64,000 nucleotides of DNA, from positions 1 through 64,000 of the forward strand of contig CAYTDM010000010.1 of NCBI GenBank assembly GCA_964436635.1. Reading direction: 5' to 3'. The DNA is from DASRQK01 sp964436635. GTDB taxonomy: Bacteria > Bacteroidota > Bacteroidia > Sphingobacteriales > Sphingobacteriaceae. Position numbers and translations under genes: made by a program. Below, piece after piece: positions 12,859-21,957 of this stretch. Each line of letters opens with the position of its first letter. Position 1 is the first letter of the stretch. Under the pieces are notes generated by a model. That model searched no databases. It was not told the origin of the DNA and was given only the letters and a program-made list of their open reading frames with translations.

Positions 12859-15354
12859 ATGAACAAGCATTTTTTTCTACTATTTGCAAGCATTTTTATC
12901 TTGTCCAATGCTTTTGCTGAGGCATCCATAAATCAAAGTTCTTCCAAGGAATCATATTATGGAGTCGTCTATCAAGATAACAATCGAAACGGGAAACAAG
13001 ACGCTGACGAGCCAGGTTTAGCCGGCGTATCCGTGAGCGATGGTTTGCATGTGGTTCAAACGAGCCAAGACGGAAATTATGCGTTGCCAGGTTTTGAACG
13101 CACACGTTTTATCCAAATTACGATACCCTCAGGCTATGAGTTAAGCACTCCGTTTTTTCAACGTGTAGAGAAGGGGGTACCACAATATCATTTTGGCATT
13201 CTGCCGAATAAATCAAAAAAGTCTGAAAACGATGAAGTGAAATTGATTCAGATTTCCGATACCGAGACGCCTGAAGTAGGCCAATGGATTAATGATATTC
13301 AAGCTTACGCAAAAAACCATGAAGTGGATTTTATAATTCATAATGGAGACATATGCTACGAGCCGGGAATGCACATGCACGCCAAAGAATTCACAACGGA
13401 ACGCCTTGGGGTGCCGGTATTTTATACAGTGGGGAACCACGATTTAATTAAAAATTTATCGCATGGGGAAGCCTTATTTGAAGAGTTGTTTGGGCCCACA
13501 CATTATTCATTTGAGGTCGGACCTGCTCGAGTCATTGTGACGCCCATGCCGATTGGAGATGCGGTTCCGTCTTACACCCAAGCCTCCATTCTGGAGTGGT
13601 TGCAAAACGACTTAAGCACCTTGCGCACCGATCAATACATCATTTTTGTCCATCATCGACCAGCGACCGGAAAACAGCCGTATACGCTTACAGCAGGTGA
13701 TCAAACAATTAATTTGTTAGATTATCGATTAAAAGCTTGGTTTAATGGTCACTGGCATACGAATTATATTTTCAAAGATCGTGCTTCTGGGGTGTATAAT
13801 GTGACGACCGCTCCTGCTCGGGTTGGGGGTAAAGACAATTCGCCTGCCCGCTTTGTGGTCGCTGAGTTTAATAATAATGGTTTGGCTTCAGTGAAAACGG
13901 AACACCCTTTCCTATCGGACCATGCTTCGGTCGTTTCTCCTAATGCGATGGGTCAGCTTTTTTCTGCTGACGCAAATGAATTATTATTATCTATTAACGC
14001 ATACGACAGTCAGCGAAGGATCGAATCGATCACAGCTTTTTTGAAATTAAGCGACGGTTCGGCCATGCAACTTGCTGATTTGTCCCAACGTTCCGCTTGG
14101 AATTGGGAAGCAGAAGTGCCGATCTCTTCTCCAGCATTTTCTTCAGTCTTTGCGGGCCGCAAATACGAAATTGAATTTTTATTGGAATACCAAAACGGGC
14201 AAAGCACCAAGGCCTACCAGGCGCTTGTTTGGGAAAGCCCAGCGACAACTTCCAAAGACGCTTCCATGGACGCATCAGCTCTCCTTAAACAGGATTTCCG
14301 ACCTCTGTGGGTGAAAAACGTGGGGGCACCAGTATGGAAATCTTCTCCTTTGATGGGGAAAGACCAAATTTACATTGCGACAGCAGCCGACACGCATCCA
14401 GAAGAAAACGTGATCTTGGCCTTAGATAAGAAAAGTGGGGCCGTAAATTGGACACATCCTGTTAAAAATGCCATCAGAAGCACCCTGCAATTGGATGCTG
14501 CAACGGGCTATTTATTGGCCACTGATCTGGATGGAATGGTGTATGCATTGGAAGAAAAAACTGGGGAATTGCAATGGACGTATCAGCTGCAAGGGGATAA
14601 GGTTTCCAGGGCCTATGTAAGTGGTAGCATCCTCTCAGATGGCGTGTATTATACGGGTGCAGGCGTTTATTTACAAGCTTTGGACGTGAAAACCGGCCAA
14701 TCACTTTGGAAAAACACAGCCTGGTCGAACGAAGACGCCACCTCGGCCTCCATGTTGATCTATGAAAACCTTTTGATCACCGGTAGCAATTGGACCTCTT
14801 TGTTTGCACATGATCTGAAAGACGGTTCGCTCGCATGGAGTTTAAAAGATAATGGCACCCGATACCGGAGTTCCACTGGCTTGGTCAACGGAGAAGTGAT
14901 GTATTTGGCCAGCAATAAAAATCTATATAAAATTCACGCAGGTACAGGTGAAATTCTGGCGCAAACCACCACCGATTATGTGTTCAATGTGATGGCTCAA
15001 CCTACAATCCATCAGGGGCAAATCGTGGTCGCTACAGCGAATGCAGGCATCGTAGCATTTGATTTAGACACCTTTGAGGAGCGATGGAAGTTTACACCGC
15101 GGGAATCCTTGATTTATACAGCGCCATACACGGGTAAAGGTGCCAAAACGGTAGAAAACACGGTGTTGGTTCACGGAAACCGCCTGATTTTCGGGGCTTC
15201 GGATGGCTATTTATATGTGTTGGACGCTGCGACCGGGCAGGCACTACATCAAATTAATTTAGGTGCCCCGATTATTTCAACCGTAGTAATCGATGAAAAC
15301 AGCCTTCTGACCGTGGCTGATTACGCCGGAAATGTGTACGCCTTCTATTTATAA
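12859..15354 (+). CDS. secreted calcineurin-like phosphoesterase with PQQ-type beta-propeller
   Basis: 831 residues. The signal peptide is MNKHFFLLFASIFILSNAFA. A CNA-B/SdrD-type domain follows (about 35-115: YQDNNRNGKQDADEPG, the calcium-binding type). The metallophosphoesterase spans about 125-345, with IHNGDIC, VGNHD, FVHHRP and FNGHWHTNY as metal ligands. A middle beta domain follows, and from about residue 480 a PQQ-like propeller with repeated A-x-D-x-x-x-G-x-x-x-W units (ALDKKSGAVNW, ALEEKTGELQW, ALDVKTGQSLW). It is probably periplasmic or surface-located and hydrolyses a phosphoester. The pairing with a C-terminal propeller is uncommon. It converges with copA and overlaps its end by 10 bases. 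Confidence 0.85.
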   Translation: MNKHFFLLFASIFILSNAFAEASINQSSSKESYYGVVYQDNNRNGKQDADEPGLAGVSVSDGLHVVQTSQDGNYALPGFERTRFIQITIPSGYELSTPFFQRVEKGVPQYHFGILPNKSKKSENDEVKLIQISDTETPEVGQWINDIQAYAKNHEVDFIIHNGDICYEPGMHMHAKEFTTERLGVPVFYTVGNHDLIKNLSHGEALFEELFGPTHYSFEVGPARVIVTPMPIGDAVPSYTQASILEWLQNDLSTLRTDQYIIFVHHRPATGKQPYTLTAGDQTINLLDYRLKAWFNGHWHTNYIFKDRASGVYNVTTAPARVGGKDNSPARFVVAEFNNNGLASVKTEHPFLSDHASVVSPNAMGQLFSADANELLLSINAYDSQRRIESITAFLKLSDGSAMQLADLSQRSAWNWEAEVPISSPAFSSVFAGRKYEIEFLLEYQNGQSTKAYQALVWESPATTSKDASMDASALLKQDFRPLWVKNVGAPVWKSSPLMGKDQIYIATAADTHPEENVILALDKKSGAVNWTHPVKNAIRSTLQLDAATGYLLATDLDGMVYALEEKTGELQWTYQLQGDKVSRAYVSGSILSDGVYYTGAGVYLQALDVKTGQSLWKNTAWSNEDATSASMLIYENLLITGSNWTSLFAHDLKDGSLAWSLKDNGTRYRSSTGLVNGEVMYLASNKNLYKIHAGTGEILAQTTTDYVFNVMAQPTIHQGQIVVATANAGIVAFDLDTFEERWKFTPRESLIYTAPYTGKGAKTVENTVLVHGNRLIFGASDGYLYVLDAATGQALHQINLGAPIISTVVIDENSLLTVADYAGNVYAFYL

Positions 15355-17627
15355 TTTAATCGAAGGCTATTCAACACCACACTCACACTGCTTAAAGCCA
15401 TTGCAGCGCCCGCCCACATGGGATCCAAAAGGAATCCATTGATCGGGTAAAGGACGCCTGCAGCCACCGGAATAGCGATTATATTATAGATAAAAGCCCA
15501 AAACAGATTCTGTTTGATGGTGGACACTGTGTGCTTTGATAACTGTATCGCTTGCGGGATTTTCAATAAATCCGAAGAAATAATCGTCATTTTTGCCACA
15601 TCCATGGCGATGTCACTTCCTTTGCCCATGGCAATGCTGACGTCGGCTGAGGCCAAAGCTGCACTGTCATTGATTCCGTCCCCCACCATGGCGACCACTT
15701 TCCCTTGTCTTTGAAGATCTTGTACATAAGCGGCTTTTTGTTGTGGCAACACCCCGGCTTTATACTGCTTGATGCCTACTTGCTCCGCAATGGCTTTTGC
15801 TGCCTGCGCATGATCCCCGGTTAAAATGTGCAATTCAATGCCCATGTGTTTAAGCTGCTGAATGGCGTTCACGGAAGAGTCCTTTAATTGATCCGACACG
15901 CCCGCTACCGCCAAAGCCTGTTTTTCATCCGCGAACCAGACCAGCGTTTGTCCTTTGCTCGATAGTTCCTGTGCTTTTTGCGCGAGCTGAGGAGGAATTT
16001 CCACCCCACTTTCTACTAAAAAATTTTCATTGCCGGCCAGGTATTTCTTTTGATCATGCAGGGCCTGCACGCCTTTTCCAGTGACGCTTTCAAAGGCAGT
16101 TAAATGGATCGGAGCTATTTTCTGTTCGAGTGGATGCATTTGGTTTTCAATATTATGCAATTGTTCTTCGAAGTGATTTAGTATCGCTTCACCCAATGGA
16201 TGTTCGGATTTTTTCTCCAGCTCCGCAAAAATGTCTGCATATTTTCCTGTTCCACCCGCTCCATTTTCTACTTCATCCAACCAAAACAGCTCCTGTACCA
16301 TCGGGGTTCCTTGGGTGATGGTGCCAGTTTTGTCCAAGATAACCGTGTCGATTTTCTTCGCTAACTCTAAGCTTTCTGCGTCTTTAATGAGGATGCCTTG
16401 ACTGGCTCCTTTTCCGATTCCCACCATCATTGCGGTCGGTGTCGCCAAGCCCAATGCGCAGGGGCAAGCAATGACCAGCACCGTGATGCTGTTTAGTAAG
16501 CCAATAATCACCGCGTTTTCTACTCCAGTCATCCACCAAAGCAAAAACGTTAGCAGGGCGATGACTATGACAACGGGTACAAAAATTCCTGCTATTTTGT
16601 CCACCAATTTTTGAACAGGCGCTTTACTTCCTTGGGCGTCTTTCACCATTTGGATAATTTGGGCTAATAGGGTATCCTTGCCCACTTTTAAGGCGCGGTA
16701 TTTAAAGTTCCCTTTTTGATTGATGGTGCCAGCGTACACGAGGCTGCCAGTCGCTTTATGTAAGGGAATGGGCTCGCCGCTTAACATGCTTTCATCCACA
16801 AAGGAATCCCCTTCCACCACTTCGCCGTCCACTGCGATTTTTTCACCTGGTCGTACGATGATTTGATTTCCTACCTTCACATCTGAAATAGGAATTTCGG
16901 CTTCTACACCGGATGCTTGAAGGATTTTAACGGTTTTCGGTTGTAGGCCAATTAATTTTTTTAAAGATTGGGTCGTGTTTCCTTTCGCGCGTTCTTCTAA
17001 TAATCTTCCGAGCAAAATAAAGGCGATAATCACTCCCGCCGCTTCAAAATATACGTGTGCATGTAGGCCCCTGGTTTCCCAATAAGCTGGGAAAAACAGG
17101 TTAAACAAGCTAAATACATAGGCGATTCCTGTGCTTAACGCGACTAAGGTGTCCATGTTTGCTCGTCTATATTTTAATTGCATCCATGCATTTTTATAAA
17201 AATCCCTTCCAAACCAAAGCACGATCGGAGTGGCCAATACCCACATGATTTCATTCGCGTAGGGCATGTTCATAAAGAACATTCCGATCGTCACCAAAGG
17301 GATGGATAAACCGACAGCCCACATGGTTTTGCGCTTCAGCGATCGATAATTGCTTTCTTGAATTTCTTCTAAAGTCGCCTGTTCTTCAGCATCTGGAGAA
17401 GGGATTAATAAGTCGTATCCCACCGCTTGCACTGCTTTTTGCATGTCTTCGGGCGAAGTTTTATTTGCATCGTATGTTACAGTCAGGGTGGCGTTCGCAT
17501 AATTTACGGCTGCCGCAACCACACCGTCTACGGCATTCACTGTGCTTTCTGCGCTGATCGCACAAGATGCACAGGATAGGTGCAAGACGGGGTATTCGGT
17601 ATGTATGATGGAGCTTTTTTGTTGCAT
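15345..17627 (-). CDS. copA: copper-exporting P1B-type ATPase
   Basis: About 760 residues from the ATG at 17627; longer starts at 17639 or 17684 are possible. An N-terminal HMA domain carries CASC, giving one metal site. Eight membrane helices are expected. The sixth contains CPCALGLATP, the CPC copper-transfer motif. The phosphorylation site is DKTGTITQGTP, the TGE-type actuator loop SGEP follows VDESML, the N-domain HP motif is KKSEHPLGEA, and the hinge is GDGINDSAAL. It pumps Cu(I) out of the cytosol. No copper regulator or chaperone is adjacent. Confidence 0.92.
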   Translation of the reverse strand: MQQKSSIIHTEYPVLHLSCASCAISAESTVNAVDGVVAAAVNYANATLTVTYDANKTSPEDMQKAVQAVGYDLLIPSPDAEEQATLEEIQESNYRSLKRKTMWAVGLSIPLVTIGMFFMNMPYANEIMWVLATPIVLWFGRDFYKNAWMQLKYRRANMDTLVALSTGIAYVFSLFNLFFPAYWETRGLHAHVYFEAAGVIIAFILLGRLLEERAKGNTTQSLKKLIGLQPKTVKILQASGVEAEIPISDVKVGNQIIVRPGEKIAVDGEVVEGDSFVDESMLSGEPIPLHKATGSLVYAGTINQKGNFKYRALKVGKDTLLAQIIQMVKDAQGSKAPVQKLVDKIAGIFVPVVIVIALLTFLLWWMTGVENAVIIGLLNSITVLVIACPCALGLATPTAMMVGIGKGASQGILIKDAESLELAKKIDTVILDKTGTITQGTPMVQELFWLDEVENGAGGTGKYADIFAELEKKSEHPLGEAILNHFEEQLHNIENQMHPLEQKIAPIHLTAFESVTGKGVQALHDQKKYLAGNENFLVESGVEIPPQLAQKAQELSSKGQTLVWFADEKQALAVAGVSDQLKDSSVNAIQQLKHMGIELHILTGDHAQAAKAIAEQVGIKQYKAGVLPQQKAAYVQDLQRQGKVVAMVGDGINDSAALASADVSIAMGKGSDIAMDVAKMTIISSDLLKIPQAIQLSKHTVSTIKQNLFWAFIYNIIAIPVAAGVLYPINGFLLDPMWAGAAMALSSVSVVLNSLRLNYK

Positions 17628-17761
17628 AATCTTATACATTTTATGAAGTGCGCGCAGAAATCTGTCGCATTCAGGGTTATACAAATATCGGAATTAAGCT
17701 TTGCAATTGCCACGATTTCAATGGATATTAACAGAATTTACTTAACTTCAACAATTCATTC

Positions 17762-18544
17762 ATGAAAAAGGTGATGCCATCGGAAAATATAAAAATCGTG
17801 CCCACAGAAATTCAAGTGCCCACAGAAATTCAGGTGCACACAGAAATTCAAGTGCCTGCTGAAACCCAGGTGCCTGCGGAAATTCACGTGCACACTGAAA
17901 TTCAAGGGAGCCCCCGTGCCGAAGCGAAGGACATGGTTTTTGAGTGGCTGAGCACCCCGTTTGGTCGAGCGCTTGTAGCCGAAACAGCCTTTGGTCTATG
18001 CTTTATAGGATTTCCGCAGCTTGAGCCCCGTCAGGGAACGACAGAAGAAGAGAAAGTGATGACTGAGGAAAAAGTAGAGAAAGTGATGTCTGAGGAGAAC
18101 GTGGAGAAAGTGATGACTGAGGAGAACGTGGAGAAAAAAGAGAAAGAACATGCCTATGGACTTCAAGAACTTTGTCATCGTTTTTTAGGTTACCAGATAC
18201 AAAGCGGAACCATCTCCAGTGCGCATAGAAACGCACTATTGACAGGAATGGATAAATCGGCTCGCACATCCCTGAAGGTGCATTTAATCGGTACTGCATT
18301 CCAGTTGAAAGTTTGGAAGGCATTATTGGAAATCCCCGAAACCGAAACTGTGCAATATTCGCAGATTTCAGAGAAAATTGGCCATACAAAGGCAGTTCGC
18401 GCGGTAGGTACCGCCATTGGAAAAAATCCTGTTTCGTGGTTAGTGCCTTGCCATAGGGTGGTGCGAAAGGACGGGTCGTTGGGAGGCTATCATTGGGGAT
18501 TAGAAATAAAAAAAGCCATGCTCGTTTCTGAGCAGGCTAAGTAA
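17762..18544 (+). CDS. ogt: methylated-DNA-protein cysteine methyltransferase with coding repeats
   Basis: 260 residues. The C-terminal half is a normal MGMT/Ogt domain: VHLIGTAFQLKVWKALLEI, helix-turn-helix YSQISEKIGHTKAVRAVG, and the active site NPVSWLVPCHRVVRKDG with the methyl-acceptor Cys. It repairs O6-methylguanine by self-methylation. The N-terminal half is odd. Six 18-bp repeats (17801-17908) encode a hexapeptide like P-T-E-I-Q-V before the domain, and three 27-bp repeats (18050-18130) encode E-K-V-M-T/S-E-E-x-V inside the N-terminal domain. Most Ogt proteins are 160-180 residues, so the extra length is mostly repeat. The gene diverges from copA. Confidence 0.88.
   Translation: MKKVMPSENIKIVPTEIQVPTEIQVHTEIQVPAETQVPAEIHVHTEIQGSPRAEAKDMVFEWLSTPFGRALVAETAFGLCFIGFPQLEPRQGTTEEEKVMTEEKVEKVMSEENVEKVMTEENVEKKEKEHAYGLQELCHRFLGYQIQSGTISSAHRNALLTGMDKSARTSLKVHLIGTAFQLKVWKALLEIPETETVQYSQISEKIGHTKAVRAVGTAIGKNPVSWLVPCHRVVRKDGSLGGYHWGLEIKKAMLVSEQAK
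17801..17908 (+). repeat. six tandem 18-bp in-frame repeats in ogt
   Basis: Each unit resembles CCCACAGAAATTCAAGTG and encodes six residues. Units differ at a few positions, so the array is not brand new. A copy-number change would keep the frame. Confidence 0.9.
18050..18130 (+). repeat. three tandem 27-bp in-frame repeats in ogt
   Basis: Units at 18050-18076, 18077-18103 and 18104-18130 each encode nine residues of the type EKVMTEENV. They lie between the first beta strands of the Ogt fold and would form an acidic/basic helical loop. Confidence 0.9.
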
Positions 18545-18558
18545 TGTTTAGTGCCTTT

Positions 18559-18614
18559 TTTACATAGATAAAAAATCCACGATTTCTTTACATAGATAAA
18601 ATATCTACGATACG
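18559..18614 (-). repeat. 28-bp tandem duplication of the pfkA 3' end, including its stop codon
   Basis: Unit 18587-18614 contains the end of pfkA (VDILSM then TAA on the minus strand). Unit 18559-18586 repeats it with a few changes and would read VDFLSM then TAA. The second copy lies just after the real stop, so it is not translated. Confidence 0.8.
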
Positions 18615-19565
18615 GACAAGGTTTTGGTTAATCGTACCTATGTGTTTAATCGCTTTGGTAAAAGGTGTAAATGCAACTTGACCATGAATTAATCCGGCCA
18701 TTTCTCCACTTTTTCCTTCCAATAAACCCTCTACTGCTCCTACTCCTAATCGGCTTGCTAAGACTCGGTCCATGCATGAAGGTCGCCCACCCCGTTGAAT
18801 ATGTCCTAAAATGGAAACTCGAACATCATAGTGAGGAAAGCGATTTTTTACTCGCTCCGCAACGGCGAAACCGCCTCCAGCATCGTCCCCTTCTGCGACA
18901 ATAATAATTCTCGAAGATTTATTTTTACGCGTCTTGTCCAAGCGATCCATCATGGCATCGTAATCCAGCTTTATTTCAGGAATTAACACGGCTTCTGCAC
19001 CCGAGGCGATGCCCGTTCGCAGCGCAATTAATCCGGAATCCCTCCCCATTACCTCGACCACAAATAAGCGATCATGGGATTCAGCCGTGTCCCGAATTTT
19101 ATCCACTGCATCGATGGCCGTATTCACTGCGGTATCGTACCCGATCGTGAAATCAGTGCCAGCTAAATCGTTATCGATAGTCCCTGGTATCCCAATAATC
19201 GGAATTTGATATTCTTCTATAAATTTTGCCGCGCCAGTAAAAGTCCCATCTCCTCCAATGGCAATTAATCCATCGATTTCAAACTTTTTAAGGTAATCAA
19301 ATGCTTTTTTGCGCCCTTCAACCGTTCTAAACTCCTCGCTTCTTGCTGTTTTTAAAATGGTTCCACCGCGTTGAATGATGTTTGCTACGGATTTGGCCTC
19401 CATCTGAAAAATATCCCCATGTACCATTCCGTCAAAACCGCGTCGAATCCCATACACATTTAACCCATGATATAATCCCGTTCTAACAACAGCTCTGATG
19501 GCGGCATTCATGCCCGGCGCATCTCCACCCGAAGTAAAAACTGCAATATTCCTGATTGTTGCCAT
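18588..19565 (-). CDS. pfkA: ATP-dependent 6-phosphofructokinase
   Basis: 325 residues, a standard bacterial PfkA length. It phosphorylates fructose 6-phosphate to the 1,6-bisphosphate, the committed step of glycolysis. Visible motifs are TSGGDAPGMNAAIRAVVR (ATP and effector binding), IGGDGTFTGA, PGTIDNDLAGTDFTIGYDT with the catalytic Asp, MGRDSGLIAL, and GHIQRGGRPSCMDR. GDGT, with Gly after GGD, is the ATP-dependent rather than pyrophosphate-dependent form. Its 3' end is duplicated just downstream. Confidence 0.95.
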   Translation of the reverse strand: MATIRNIAVFTSGGDAPGMNAAIRAVVRTGLYHGLNVYGIRRGFDGMVHGDIFQMEAKSVANIIQRGGTILKTARSEEFRTVEGRKKAFDYLKKFEIDGLIAIGGDGTFTGAAKFIEEYQIPIIGIPGTIDNDLAGTDFTIGYDTAVNTAIDAVDKIRDTAESHDRLFVVEVMGRDSGLIALRTGIASGAEAVLIPEIKLDYDAMMDRLDKTRKNKSSRIIIVAEGDDAGGGFAVAERVKNRFPHYDVRVSILGHIQRGGRPSCMDRVLASRLGVGAVEGLLEGKSGEMAGLIHGQVAFTPFTKAIKHIGTINQNLVRIVDILSM

Positions 19566-19626
19566 GTGTATGTTTTGTCTATTTCTGCTAAATAACTAAT
19601 TGTCTATAAAAAACACAACAAACTAA

Positions 19627-21345
19627 TTATTTTCCTTCCTGAAAGGCCTTCAAACCAGTCTCTAAAAATTGAATATAATTTTGAATGTCCTCGTTGTAAG
19701 CCTCCGCAGGAACTAATTGATTCCCATCATGATCGACGATGACATAATACGGTTGGGCATTGGTGCCAAATCGCTCCGCTTGGAAATCCGACCATTTTTG
19801 ACCGACCCAACGAATATTTTTCCCGCTGAATGTAGACGTGTATTTTTCGCTTTCTTCTAATGGCGTGCGATCGTCTACATATAAAGACGCAATCACAAAT
19901 TCTTCATTTAATAAGCGAAGTACGGTAGGGTCTGGCCACACGGACTCTTCCATTTTTCTACAGTTCACGCAGGTCCAACCCGTAAAATCTATTAGTACAG
20001 GTTTGTTTACTTGCTTCGCAAATTCTAACGCTTGCTCGTAATCATAGAAAGCGTCCAACCCGTGTGGAGCTTGATGACGATCGCTTTTGTATTTTTTCTT
20101 AACCGAACGGCTGTCATCACTACTTAAGGCAGAGAAATTTGTGCCTTGTACAGGTCCAATCTGATGTTGATGTAGGTTGAAATCCTGCGTGGTCGAAGGA
20201 GGTAGCCAAGCACTTAAGCCTTTTAATGGAGCACCCCATAAACCCGGAACCATGTAAACGGTAAAAGATAAGACCACAATGGCGAAAAACAACCTTGGTA
20301 TCGAAATAAATTTCACTTCGCTATCATGTGAAAACCGTAATTTGCCCAATAAATACAAGCCAAATAACCCAAAAATCACAATCCACAGGGCTAAGAATAT
20401 TTCACGATCTAAAATACCCCAGTGGTATGCCAAATCCACATTGGATAAAAATTTCAACGCCAAGGCCAGCTCTAAGAAGCCTAAAGAAACCTTTACAGAA
20501 TTTAACCATCCACCCGATTTTGGCATCTCTTTTAACAAGAATGGGAAGAAAGCAAAAATCATGAATGGAATCGCCAAGGCTACTGAAAACCCTAACATTC
20601 CGACCGCTGGCCCTAAAAGTGCCCCTTCTGCCACGGCTTCCACTAAAAGATAGCCTATAATCGGCCCCGTACAAGAAAATGAAACCAATGCAAGGGTAAA
20701 GGCCATAAAAAACAAGCCAACCATGCCCCCTTTATTGGACTTTTCATCCATTTTATTTACAAATCTTGATGGCAATGTGATCTCAAAAGCCCCAAGAAAT
20801 GAAACCGCAAAGACCAAAATGATCAAGAAAAACAATAGGTTAAACCAAGCACTGCTGGCCGCCTCGTTCAATGCCGATGCGCCAAACAATAAGGTCACGA
20901 TCATCCCCAAAGCGACATAGATCACAATAATAAATAATCCATATAGCAATGAATTAAGTACTCCTTTTGTTCTGGATCCGCTTTGTTTTGTGAAAAACGA
21001 AACCGTTAAAGGCACCATAGGATAGATGCAGGGCATCAAAAATGCTGCGAATCCCCCAATTAATCCCGCAATAAAAATCCCCCAAAGTGAACGGGGGCTG
21101 TTATTCATATCCTTATTGCTCGAATTTTCTGAAGTAGCTTCGGTGATGGAATCGTTTACATCAGATTCAATCGCTTCGCCACTGGTGTCAGTTGCATCAT
21201 CAAAGACGACATCATCAAAGCTAAATAAGGTGTCTACTACTTCCACTTCTTCTTGAAAAGCGAATAAGTTTGACGGTTGGCTTACTACAAAAACAGCCAC
21301 TAAAAATGCAATTAGTACGGGTACAAATTGGGCAGGTCTCCTCAT
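19627..21345 (-). CDS. dsbD: DsbD-like thiol:disulfide interchange protein (membrane and thioredoxin domains)
   Basis: 572 residues. A signal or anchor segment (about 8-28) is followed by an acidic periplasmic stretch. The eight-helix DsbD/CcdA domain spans about 85-370 and contains FLMPCIYPMVPLTVSFF and SCTGPIIGYLL with the two membrane cysteines. A C-terminal thioredoxin domain follows with DFTGWTCVNCRKMEESVW (CVNC). It carries electrons from the cytosol to periplasmic thiols. The usual N-terminal DsbD-alpha domain is missing here and is encoded by the next gene upstream (21387-21836), so DsbD is split into two polypeptides. Confidence 0.88.
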   Translation of the reverse strand: MRRPAQFVPVLIAFLVAVFVVSQPSNLFAFQEEVEVVDTLFSFDDVVFDDATDTSGEAIESDVNDSITEATSENSSNKDMNNSPRSLWGIFIAGLIGGFAAFLMPCIYPMVPLTVSFFTKQSGSRTKGVLNSLLYGLFIIVIYVALGMIVTLLFGASALNEAASSAWFNLLFFLIILVFAVSFLGAFEITLPSRFVNKMDEKSNKGGMVGLFFMAFTLALVSFSCTGPIIGYLLVEAVAEGALLGPAVGMLGFSVALAIPFMIFAFFPFLLKEMPKSGGWLNSVKVSLGFLELALALKFLSNVDLAYHWGILDREIFLALWIVIFGLFGLYLLGKLRFSHDSEVKFISIPRLFFAIVVLSFTVYMVPGLWGAPLKGLSAWLPPSTTQDFNLHQHQIGPVQGTNFSALSSDDSRSVKKKYKSDRHQAPHGLDAFYDYEQALEFAKQVNKPVLIDFTGWTCVNCRKMEESVWPDPTVLRLLNEEFVIASLYVDDRTPLEESEKYTSTFSGKNIRWVGQKWSDFQAERFGTNAQPYYVIVDHDGNQLVPAEAYNEDIQNYIQFLETGLKAFQEGK

Positions 21346-21386
21346 GAAACGAAAATAATAAAGTAGTTACTGGGTGATTTGAATGA

Positions 21387-21836
21387 TTACTTAATGGTAA
21401 TGACAAATGGCACTTCATCTGGTGGAAGACATTGCTCCGCATCACAGGCCATAAATTCTACCACACCCCGCACAGTGGCTTGTCCTTTATTTAATTTAAC
21501 ACGTTGTTGGAATACCACTTCGGTGTTATGATAAGCCACGTCCATTTGGAAGACTTCTTCCCATTTCGACTTTGGCTTCGGCTCATTGGTTTTTCCGACT
21601 AATGAGTAATCTGCTGATTTGTTGAAATTGAAAGACGTTTTAATCGGCCCACCGTCTTCCACATTCATGGAATAAATGTGCCAACCCTTATCAATTTTTG
21701 CCTTCATAAAGATAACGGCTTCTTTGTCGTTGATTTTTTTCGAACCAAACTCCCATTTAACAGGCTTCAAAATTTGCGAAAACGCACTTGAACAACCGAT
21801 TAAAACCATCACAATCACTAAAGAAAAGTTTTTCAT
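21387..21836 (-). CDS. stand-alone DsbD alpha-type domain protein
   Basis: 149 residues with a signal peptide ending near SSAFSQ; the Cys in VLIGCSS could alternatively be lipidated. The rest is the immunoglobulin-like DsbD N-terminal (DsbC/PF11412) fold: KIDKGWHIYSMN, then FMACDAEQCLPPDEVPF. The Cys pair in CDAEQC takes the place of the DsbD-alpha active cysteines. It sits 41 bases upstream of the membrane DsbD part and is very likely its partner and co-transcribed with it. Confidence 0.82.
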   Translation of the reverse strand: MKNFSLVIVMVLIGCSSAFSQILKPVKWEFGSKKINDKEAVIFMKAKIDKGWHIYSMNVEDGGPIKTSFNFNKSADYSLVGKTNEPKPKSKWEEVFQMDVAYHNTEVVFQQRVKLNKGQATVRGVVEFMACDAEQCLPPDEVPFVITIK

Positions 21837-21957
21837 ATTTTTTAATGTATAGCGCTATTTATAATTAATAATTCTCTTTGATTCATCCTATTTATGAATC
21901 ATGCTAAAATACAATCATCCTTATAATAGGACACCCAGAAGGAAGAAAGGTTTAAAG

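Noticed and set aside
18003..18389. Minus-strand frame opposite ogt
   Set aside because: It is produced by the complement of the coding repeats (Ser/Leu-rich) and has no independent support.
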